Shown here in pieces: positions 1 through 5,096 of a stretch of DNA of 5,096 nucleotides. Numbering within the stretch: position 1 is the stretch's first letter; each line of letters begins with the position of its first letter. The stretch covers positions 1 to 5,096 of the forward strand of contig CAMEAW010000192.1 of the NCBI GenBank assembly GCA_945911685.1, given 5' to 3'. Source of the stretch: Bordetella parapertussis (GTDB taxonomy: Bacteria > Pseudomonadota > Gammaproteobacteria > Burkholderiales > Burkholderiaceae_B). The notes beneath the pieces are model-generated. The model was not told where the DNA came from. It searched no databases and was given only the letters and a program-made list of their open reading frames with translations. A program made the position numbers and the translations under genes.

Positions 1-767
1 GCATCGTTGACGACACCAAAGCCTAGCTCTTTAAGCGTGGGCACCTCTTTAAAACGAGGCAAGCGCTCTGCCCCCCAAGTCGCTAGCAACACCAGTTTTT
101 TTGCCTCAACGAGTGCAGACCAAGAACTTGAATCCGCCAACATATCCACTTGGCCACCTAGCAAACCTTGCAGCGCGGGCGCGCCACCTTTGTAGGGGAC
201 GTGCGTCAGTTTGATCCCAGCAGCCAAGGCAAACTCTTCCATCCCCACATGCGTTTGACCACCGACACCTGAGGTCGAATACGTTAATTTGTCAGGATTC
301 GCTTTTGCGAAGGCCACCATCTCAAGCAAGTTTTTAAATGGAGAGTTTGGTTGCACCACAATGCCAAACGTTTGCGCCGAGGCCATCGCTAAAAAACTGT
401 AGTCTTTGAGCGGATCGACTTGTACCATTCCTAACTGCGCAAAACGCGTCACAGAAATGGCGAGCTGCCCGATCGTGTAGCCATCTGGCTTGGCAGAGGC
501 CAACGCTTTTGCACCAATCATGCCGGCCGCGCCCACTCTGTTTTCGACCACGACAGGTTGACCTAATTCGCGCGAGGCCACCTGCGCCAACGTACGCATC
601 GTGACGTCACCCGTGCCGCCTGCGGGCCAAGGGCAAATAAACGTAATCGCACGATTAGGGAATGCAGTGCCTTGTGCAAAGGCAACTGGTAGCGCGGCAC
701 TGACCGCAGCACCTAAGCTACCTAAAATCAATTGACGTCGGGTGTTCAGGCGCGCGGCTTGTTTCAT
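1..767 (-). CDS. Bug/TctC-family tripartite tricarboxylate transporter substrate-binding protein (C-terminus beyond the window)
   Basis: This gene encodes a periplasmic solute receptor of the Bug family, the extracytoplasmic component of tripartite tricarboxylate-type transporters, which bind small carboxylates. I translated it by hand from the ATG at 767-765; 255 codons are open to the window edge. Residues 1-31 form a signal peptide with a twin-arginine-like stretch (TRRQLIL, 9-15), a hydrophobic core and a probable cut after AFA (29-31). The mature protein opens with the family hallmark FPNRAITF followed by PWPAGGTGDV (46-55). Further hallmarks are STSGVGGQTH (164-173), VPYKGGAPA (190-198), GGQVDML (204-210) and, near the edge, PTLKELGF. 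Family members are about 320-330 residues, so roughly 65-75 C-terminal residues are missing here. The ribosome site is weak (GAG about 7 bases before ATG). It follows the dehydrogenase on the same strand, separated by a terminator-like hairpin, suggesting a related carboxylate substrate. The ligand cannot be read from sequence; family assignment is secure. Confidence 0.93.
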   Translation of the reverse strand, partial: MKQAARLNTRRQLILGSLGAAVSAALPVAFAQGTAFPNRAITFICPWPAGGTGDVTMRTLAQVASRELGQPVVVENRVGAAGMIGAKALASAKPDGYTIGQLAISVTRFAQLGMVQVDPLKDYSFLAMASAQTFGIVVQPNSPFKNLLEMVAFAKANPDKLTYSTSGVGGQTHVGMEEFALAAGIKLTHVPYKGGAPALQGLLGGQVDMLADSSSWSALVEAKKLVLLATWGAERLPRFKEVPTLKELGFGVVND

Positions 768-781
768 TTTTGTCTCGTTAT

Positions 782-816
782 AAAAAAATAGCAGCCTCGC
801 TTATGTATGCGAGGCT
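782..816 (-). terminator. Rho-independent terminator after the tartrate dehydrogenase gene
   Basis: On the minus strand a perfect 8-bp stem, AGCCTCGC pairing with GCGAGGCT (816-809 with 800-793), encloses an 8-base loop. It is followed after four bases by an uninterrupted run of seven T (788-782). It starts 15 bases past the dehydrogenase stop codon and ends only 14 bases before the start codon of the next gene on the same strand. It should end or attenuate dehydrogenase transcripts. There is no T-run on the plus-strand side, so it is directional. Confidence 0.8.
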
Positions 817-831
817 TGCTCCACAAAATAC

Positions 832-1932
832 TTACTTCGCCAACAGTTTGCTAATCGCCTCACCCATGTCATGCGTGTGCGCTTTGCCACCCAAGTCAGG
901 CGTATGCGGGCCAGTCACCAAGATTTCTTCGATGGCTTTGACGATTGCATTGTGCGCGTCGAGGTAAGGCTTTTGATCAGCTTCAGGCAAGCCAAGGCCA
1001 AGATACTCAAGCATCAAGGCGCCCGACCAGATCATAGCAACAGGGTTGGCGATTTTTTTACCGTAGATATCAGGCGCTGAGCCATGCACGGGTTCAAACA
1101 GTGACGGAAACGTGCGATCGGGATTCAAGTTAGCCGAAGGTGCCAAACCAATCGTGCCGGTACAAGCTGGGCCCAGATCCGACAAAATGTCACCAAACAA
1201 ATTCGACGCCACGACCACATCAAAACGATCAGGCTGCAACACAAAGCGTGCTGACAAAATATCAATATGCTGTTTGTCGGTGGTGATGCCAGGATAGTCT
1301 TTACCCACCTCGGCAGCACGCTCATCCCAATAAGGCATGCTGATGGCAATACCGTTTGATTTGGTTGCAATGGTCAGGTGCTTACGGGCGCGACGTGACG
1401 CCAATTCAAACGCAAAGCGCAACACGCGGTCGCAACCAATGCGTGTAAAGATTGATTCTTGCAACACGATCTCACGATCGGTGCCTTCAAACATCTTGCC
1501 GCCAACGGCCGAGTACTCGCCTTCGGTGTTTTCGCGCACAACAAAAAAGTCGATATCGCCTGGCTTGCGGTTTGCTAGCGGGCAAGGTACACCGTCAAAC
1601 AAACGCACAGGGCGCAAGTTAATGTATTGATCAAACTCACGGCGAAACTTCAGCAGCGAGCCATACAGCGAAGTGTGATCCGCCACAATCGCTGGCCAAC
1701 CCACGGCGCCGAAATAGATCGCATCGCACTCAATCAGGTGGGCTTTCCAGTCATCGGGCATCATTTGCCCGGTTTTGGCGTAATAGTCGCAAGACGCCCA
1801 GTCAAAATGGCGAAATTCAAGATTTAAGCCAAATTTCTTAGAAGCGGTTTCTAAGACTCGTAAGCCCTCAGGCATTACTTCTTTACCAATACCATCACCT
1901 GGCAGTACTGCAATCTTAAATGGGCGGCTCAT
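832..1932 (-). CDS. ttuC: Tartrate dehydrogenase/decarboxylase or D-malate dehydrogenase (TtuC/DmlA type)
   Basis: A cytoplasmic NAD-dependent beta-decarboxylating dehydrogenase of the isocitrate/isopropylmalate dehydrogenase superfamily. TtuC/DmlA enzymes act on tartrate and decarboxylate D-malate to pyruvate using NAD+, a divalent metal and K+. Visible motifs: PGDGIG (11-16); FRREFDQYINLRPVR (96-110) with substrate arginines; VVRENTEGEY (131-140), with Y140 at the catalytic tyrosine position; TKSNG (190-194), with K191 as the catalytic lysine; metal aspartates D224, D248 and D252 (last two in FGDILSD); and FEPVHGSAPDIYGK (279-292), where D288 is at the NAD-selecting position. The stretches GAVGWP and KFRREFDQY match the tartrate/D-malate branch rather than LeuB. 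At 366 residues it is full length. The ATG at 1932 is supported by GAGGA (1945-1941), 8 bases upstream. It reads divergently from pirin and ends at a terminator. Tartrate versus D-malate preference cannot be decided from sequence; ttuC is used as a family symbol. Confidence 0.93.
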   Translation of the reverse strand: MSRPFKIAVLPGDGIGKEVMPEGLRVLETASKKFGLNLEFRHFDWASCDYYAKTGQMMPDDWKAHLIECDAIYFGAVGWPAIVADHTSLYGSLLKFRREFDQYINLRPVRLFDGVPCPLANRKPGDIDFFVVRENTEGEYSAVGGKMFEGTDREIVLQESIFTRIGCDRVLRFAFELASRRARKHLTIATKSNGIAISMPYWDERAAEVGKDYPGITTDKQHIDILSARFVLQPDRFDVVVASNLFGDILSDLGPACTGTIGLAPSANLNPDRTFPSLFEPVHGSAPDIYGKKIANPVAMIWSGALMLEYLGLGLPEADQKPYLDAHNAIVKAIEEILVTGPHTPDLGGKAHTHDMGEAISKLLAK

Positions 1933-2041
1933 GCGCTAGATCCTCGAGTAAAAGTAACCGTGATCTTAGCCCTTTTTTGCCTCGATCAGGGCGGGATACC
2001 TTAGACTAGAGTCTGCGCATTAGCAATAATCAGGAAACGTC
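1933..2041. promoter_or_regulatory. Divergent intergenic region between the dehydrogenase and pirin genes
   Basis: These 109 bases separate two genes that start in opposite directions, so promoters for both should lie here or overlap the gene starts. What can be seen: a ribosome site for the dehydrogenase (GAGGA on the minus strand, 1945-1941), a ribosome site for pirin (AGGA at 2032-2035, 6 bases before ATG), and a short inverted repeat AGACT-AG-AGTCT (2003-2014) that could be an operator. A weak minus-strand -10-like TAAGAT is present around 1970, but no convincing -35/-10 pair stands out for either gene, so the promoters themselves are not called. Confidence 0.45.
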
Positions 2042-2908
2042 ATGACCCACCCCGCAGCACCCACCGATATCCGCCAAGTCGAGCAAATTTTGCCCGGTCG
2101 CCCCACCCACGATGGCGCCGGGGTCAAATTGTTGCGGGTCTACTCTTATTCGCCCGAACTGAATCTTGACCCCTTTTTAATGCTCGACGAATTCGCGACC
2201 GACGAGGCTTCAGACTATATCGGCGGGTTTCCTGATCATCCACACCGTGGCTTTGAAACGGTCACGTACATGCTCGATGGCCGCATGTTGCACCAAGACC
2301 ATATGGGTAATCGTGGCGATCTAGGCCCCGGTGATGTTCAGTGGATGACCGCCGGTCGTGGTGTGATCCACTCTGAAATGCCCCAACAAACCGAAGGCCG
2401 CATGCATGGCTTTCAGTTGTGGATCAATCTGCCCTCAGACGAAAAAATGTGCCCGCCTGCGTATCGCGACATCCCCTCGCCCACCATGCCTGTGGTGGAT
2501 TTGTTGGATGGCTCGGGCACCGTGAAGGTCATTGCGGGCACCTACAGCAACGGGCTCGATCCAGTTTCTGGCCCGCTGCGGGTAATGACCACAGCACCCT
2601 TAATGCTGGATGTGCACATGGGTGCGCACGGACAATTTGTTGAACCCATCGCGGCGGGTCACACCGCTTTTGTCTATGTTTACGAAGGCGAAGCGATGGT
2701 GGGCGATGAGCGTATTGGTGCGCGACACCTAGCTGTATTGGGTTCGGGTGCGCAGGTGCAAGTCAATAGCCTTGAGTCGGATACCCGCTTTTTGGTGTTG
2801 GCTGCCGCACCGATTGGCGAGCCGGTGGTGCAATATGGCCCTTTTGTGATGAACACCCGTGCCGAGATTGAGCAGGCGGTGCAAGATTATCAATCTGGTA
2901 GGTTTTAA
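2042..2908 (+). CDS. Pirin-family bicupin protein
   Basis: A cytoplasmic metal-binding bicupin of the pirin family, 288 residues, a normal length for bacterial pirins. The N-terminal cupin carries the family signature: GGFPDHPHRGFETVTYML (61-78) and GDVQWMTAGRGVIHSEMP (97-114). The four expected iron ligands are all present: H66, H68, H110 and E112. The conserved FQLWINLP follows, with the pirin C-terminal cupin at about residues 170-270. Some bacterial pirins (for example E. coli YhhW) have quercetin 2,3-dioxygenase activity and others modulate partner enzymes, so the substrate here is undetermined. The ATG at 2042 has AGGA 6 bases upstream. It is a single-gene unit, divergent from the dehydrogenase and convergent with the VWA gene, with stop codons 16 bases apart. 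The family assignment is firm, the role is not. Confidence 0.95.
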   Translation: MTHPAAPTDIRQVEQILPGRPTHDGAGVKLLRVYSYSPELNLDPFLMLDEFATDEASDYIGGFPDHPHRGFETVTYMLDGRMLHQDHMGNRGDLGPGDVQWMTAGRGVIHSEMPQQTEGRMHGFQLWINLPSDEKMCPPAYRDIPSPTMPVVDLLDGSGTVKVIAGTYSNGLDPVSGPLRVMTTAPLMLDVHMGAHGQFVEPIAAGHTAFVYVYEGEAMVGDERIGARHLAVLGSGAQVQVNSLESDTRFLVLAAAPIGEPVVQYGPFVMNTRAEIEQAVQDYQSGRF

Positions 2909-2931
2909 GGTCGCCTTAAGTGACCTATTTT
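2908..2931 (+). terminator. Possible weak terminator at the pirin/VWA convergent junction
   Basis: AGGTCGC (2908-2914) pairs with GTGACCT (2920-2926) around a 5-base loop, with one G-T pair, and is followed on the plus strand by A then four T (2928-2931). It begins at the last base of the pirin stop codon and covers most of the stop codon of the opposing VWA gene (2925-2927). The stem is short and the T-run is only four long, so it is at best a weak terminator for pirin. On the minus strand no T-run follows. Confidence 0.4.
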
Positions 2932-4553
2932 CTGCACTGAGCAGGCCCAAGAGCATCTTGGGCTGCTCGGTCCATGCCGATATTCAAGTCTTTAACGCTA
3001 TTGACTGTGTAAACCTTTCCACCGGTCAACTCCGCAGCGCAGTTGGCAGCACCCGCACCACCGATATCGATCACATTGACTTTGAGATGTGGTTTTTGGC
3101 GCTTCAGGTTGCGAGCCACATAACACACGTTGGCACCTCGACCGCAACTCTCTTCTCCGTCCGACACCAACAAAATCGTTGACTCTTTGTTGACACCATC
3201 GGCGAGTTCCCCACCTTGCAATAAGCCATCGGCTAAAGGTGTGCCGCGATTAGGGGCTAATTGGCTCAGTTGTGCAATCATCTGACTGCGCTGGCTAGGC
3301 GTGTAGCGCCCCAAGTTACGTGCGTTTGGGCAATCGTCAACAACAACCAATCCTGTACCAACGTCTTTGGGCAGGCGTTGCAAAAGACTAATCGTGGCCT
3401 GTTTCGCAGTCATGATGCGCGTAGGCTCTTGATGCAAGCGTGCAAACTTTTGTTGATCGCTAGGGCTCAGACGATTGAGTGAGTGGCTGTTGATGACGCC
3501 AATCAGCCAATCCTCTTCGTCTTGGGTCGCATTAATATTAATTTTCATTGAACCCGAGGCATCAAACACCACGATCAACTCAGGCGCGAGGGCCGCAGGA
3601 CGATCTTCTGGGCAGACCGTCTTGGCGTTATCGACCGTAATGACCTTGGGGACTGGCGGTTTGAGTGGCGCTTCAACCTTTGGCGGCACAACAACGGATG
3701 GTTCGGGCTTAGGTTGCTCGACGGGTGGCGTTGGTGGGCGCAACAGTTCTGGCTCAGGTTCGGGTACTTCAACCAACGGTGGCACCGCTTCTTCTGCCGG
3801 TACCGGTGGGTCAACCGGCTTACGCAAAGCGGGCGGCTCTGGAGGTGTTAAGGGTTCGGCGGGCTTGAGCGCCTCAGGTGGTGGTGTCGTTAGGGTTGGC
3901 GTCTCTTGCGTCGCGAGAGGTGGCGTTAGCGCCGCCGAATTTGCAGGTGGCGCTTGGTCGGCCTGGTGCACGCGCCAAGATTTTGGGCAAAAGAACCACC
4001 ATAGTAAAAATAGAACAAGGAGTAAAAGCAAGAGCGCCAACAGCCAGCGCATGCGTGCAGACCAGACTGAAGTAACTGCCGCGCCAGCAGCAGCTGCAGT
4101 GATCGGCACAAGCGGTGCGGCCAGAAGTTGTCTTTTAGGATCAGGCGGTAGAGCGTGATCCCAATACAGCAACACCGGTTGTCCGTTGACGGCGTAAATG
4201 GCCTCAAGTGGCGGTTCGGCACTCGCATGCTTTAGCAACTCGACTGCCGCCACGTCGTACCCTGGCTGTTGAGCCAAAGTGTCGGCGTATTGCCTCAGCG
4301 CTGACAACCTTTCAAATAAGATAATTTTTAAGCGTCCGGCCTCGGCGACCGGTAGTTCGGCGTAAGGCCTTGGCTGACCGCTCAAGTGCGTCAGCCACTG
4401 TACTGTGCCGTCGGTCGAGGCCTTGGGCGAGGCGTACAGCGATGCGACACTTGGCGGTAGCTTGTTAGCGATGACTCGTACAAACGCAGCATGCAGCGGC
4501 TCAAGTTGCCCGGCTACCTGGGGCTCTAACTTTCGCTGCGTAATACGAATCAT
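2925..4553 (-). CDS. Membrane-anchored VWA-domain protein, SrfA-like architecture
   Basis: A 542-residue single-pass membrane protein with four parts. Residues 1-165 form a probably cytoplasmic domain containing GTVQWL (49-54) and IYAVNGQPVLLYWDHAL (119-135). A Leu-rich transmembrane helix lies at about 169-188, preceded by arginines (R167, R169), which by the positive-inside rule puts the N-terminus inside. A long Pro-rich linker (about 201-303) has repeated PP, EP and KP units. A VWA domain spans about 325-525. Its metal-ion-dependent adhesion site is intact: DASGS (331-335), T438 in RGTPL and D465 in SDGEE. The putative periplasmic part has six cysteines (314, 408, 470, 477, 505, 540), so disulphides are possible. 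VWA domains with this site usually bind protein partners through a divalent metal. The order matches what I recall of SrfA-family proteins; that name is from memory and unconfirmed. The ATG at 4553 has AGG 6 bases upstream, and the gene starts 14 bases after the lipoprotein stop, so the two are co-transcribed. Confidence 0.88.
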   Translation of the reverse strand: MIRITQRKLEPQVAGQLEPLHAAFVRVIANKLPPSVASLYASPKASTDGTVQWLTHLSGQPRPYAELPVAEAGRLKIILFERLSALRQYADTLAQQPGYDVAAVELLKHASAEPPLEAIYAVNGQPVLLYWDHALPPDPKRQLLAAPLVPITAAAAGAAVTSVWSARMRWLLALLLLLLVLFLLWWFFCPKSWRVHQADQAPPANSAALTPPLATQETPTLTTPPPEALKPAEPLTPPEPPALRKPVDPPVPAEEAVPPLVEVPEPEPELLRPPTPPVEQPKPEPSVVVPPKVEAPLKPPVPKVITVDNAKTVCPEDRPAALAPELIVVFDASGSMKININATQDEEDWLIGVINSHSLNRLSPSDQQKFARLHQEPTRIMTAKQATISLLQRLPKDVGTGLVVVDDCPNARNLGRYTPSQRSQMIAQLSQLAPNRGTPLADGLLQGGELADGVNKESTILLVSDGEESCGRGANVCYVARNLKRQKPHLKVNVIDIGGAGAANCAAELTGGKVYTVNSVKDLNIGMDRAAQDALGPAQCRK

Positions 4554-4567
4554 CGCCGACCTGGCCT

Positions 4568-5086
4568 TTATTTACTTAAGATTGCATAATCATTGCCAAG
4601 CGTTTGAATCTCTTTTTGCACCTTATCGATTTGTGCCTGCAGCGCTTGTGTCGAGGCTGGCGACGACGAAATCGGTGTGCTATTCAGCGCATTCAACTGC
4701 GCAGTCGCTTTAGCCACTTGAGCCTGCAACGCCACGTTGTTTGGATTTGAATTTTTGATTTGTGCGAGATATGCGCTGACACTTCGATTCATGCCTGCAA
4801 TTTGACTACGCCGTGCAGTGACATCAGCCGAGACCAGCTCGTTCTTTTTGCTCAAATCAGCAAGCGCTTGTTTAAGCAATTCGTTATTCTTTTGCTCGGC
4901 CTGCAGCTGCGCATTTTTATCTGCGGCACGTGCATCATACGAACCCGAAAAATCGCAGTTCATTTTGGTCAACAGGCCTGCATCACGCATCGCTTTTGGA
5001 TCGCAGCCAGCTTTGTCAACCGCACAACCCGCTAACAGTGTCACTGAGCATAGCAACAATGGCGTCACTATTGAACGCATTTTCAT
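4568..5086 (-). CDS. Coiled-coil lipoprotein, function unknown
   Basis: A 172-residue secreted lipoprotein. It has a basic N-terminus (MKMR), a hydrophobic stretch and a textbook lipobox LLAG|C, with lipidated C21. The residue after it is Ala, not Asp, so transport to the outer membrane is expected. Two more cysteines, C28 (GCDP) and C44 (MNCDFSGSYDAR), frame a small segment and could form a disulphide. From about residue 50 to 135 the protein is rich in Ala, Gln, Lys, Leu and Glu with heptad-like spacing, consistent with a long helical coiled coil. A Ser/Pro hinge (136-146) and a second short helix (147-165) follow. No enzymatic motif is visible. It lies 14 bases upstream of the VWA membrane protein in the same direction, so the two probably act together at the envelope. 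M3 is an alternative start; the ribosome site fits M1 (5 bases) and M3 (11 bases) about equally. I do not recognise a named gene. Confidence 0.85.
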   Translation of the reverse strand: MKMRSIVTPLLLCSVTLLAGCAVDKAGCDPKAMRDAGLLTKMNCDFSGSYDARAADKNAQLQAEQKNNELLKQALADLSKKNELVSADVTARRSQIAGMNRSVSAYLAQIKNSNPNNVALQAQVAKATAQLNALNSTPISSSPASTQALQAQIDKVQKEIQTLGNDYAILSK

Positions 5087-5091
5087 AAAAA

Positions 5092-5096
5092 TCCTT
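5092..5096 (-). promoter_or_regulatory. Ribosome binding site of the lipoprotein gene
   Basis: AAGGA on the minus strand at the very edge of the window, 5 bases before the ATG at 5086 and 11 bases before the in-frame ATG at 5080. It supports translation starting here but does not decide between the two starts. The promoter, or an upstream operon gene, lies outside the window. Confidence 0.7.

Noticed and set aside
7..195. A short plus-strand open frame at the left edge
   Set aside because: It is antisense to the well-supported Bug receptor gene, and its product has no recognisable feature.
1125..1630. Several open frames of 60-100 codons overlapping the dehydrogenase in other frames
   Set aside because: The dehydrogenase frame carries every catalytic motif over its full length; the others are chance frames.
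2002..2030. Possible pirin promoter TAGACT, 17 bases, AATAAT
   Set aside because: The spacing and -10 look acceptable, but transcription would start at about 2037, inside or past the ribosome site at 2032-2035, giving a leader too short for normal initiation.
3475..4158. A 227-codon plus-strand open frame rich in Ser, Gly and Thr
   Set aside because: It lies opposite the Pro-rich and membrane segments of the VWA gene; Pro codons read on the other strand give Gly/Trp/Arg-type codons and few stops. No ribosome site or family feature supports it.
2925..4553. The Pro-rich membrane protein as a TonB homologue
   Set aside because: TonB has a short cytoplasmic N-terminus and a small C-terminal alpha/beta domain. 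This protein has a ~165-residue N-terminal domain and a complete VWA domain; only the spacer is similar.
1..5096. Mobile elements, CRISPR arrays, tRNA genes or phage remnants
   Set aside because: No spaced direct repeats, transposase-like product, cloverleaf or terminal inverted repeats were seen; genes cover nearly all of the window.

Overview
This is a compact bacterial window: five protein genes fill almost all of it and no gap exceeds about 110 bases. The gene types point to a betaproteobacterium, most likely Burkholderiales. The evidence is a Bug/TctC-type periplasmic substrate-binding protein (a family greatly expanded in that order), a TtuC/DmlA tartrate/D-malate dehydrogenase beside it, and a moderate-to-high GC content judged by eye. 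No genus can be assigned.

Left part (1-1932, minus strand): a tartrate/D-malate-type decarboxylating dehydrogenase (832-1932), then a strong hairpin plus T-run terminator (782-816), then the start of a Bug-type solute-binding protein (767 down to 1). That last gene leaves the window before its C-terminus. Together they look like a small carboxylate uptake and oxidation locus: the binding protein captures a carboxylate in the periplasm and the cytoplasmic NAD-dependent dehydrogenase oxidises a 2-hydroxy-dicarboxylate. No TctA/TctB membrane partner is visible. The terminator lies just ahead of the second gene, so that gene depends on readthrough or on a promoter inside or right next to the hairpin.

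Middle (1933-2908): a 109-bp divergent intergenic region, then a plus-strand pirin-family bicupin with the full set of metal ligands. Its 3' end converges on the next minus-strand gene with only 16 bp between stop codons. A small hairpin there may end pirin transcription.

Right part (2925-5096, minus strand): a two-gene unit, probably the 3' end of a longer operon entering from beyond 5096. The first gene encodes a coiled-coil outer-membrane-type lipoprotein (4568-5086). Fourteen bases later begins a 542-residue membrane protein (2925-4553) with a cytoplasmic N-terminal domain, one transmembrane helix, a ~100-residue proline-rich linker and a periplasmic von Willebrand factor A (VWA) domain with an intact metal site. 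Its architecture resembles what I recall of SrfA-family proteins, found near srfB/srfC-like genes; this is by memory of the family, not by a search. This pair is the least understood and most interesting part of the window.

No tRNA, rRNA, CRISPR array, insertion sequence or phage gene was seen.
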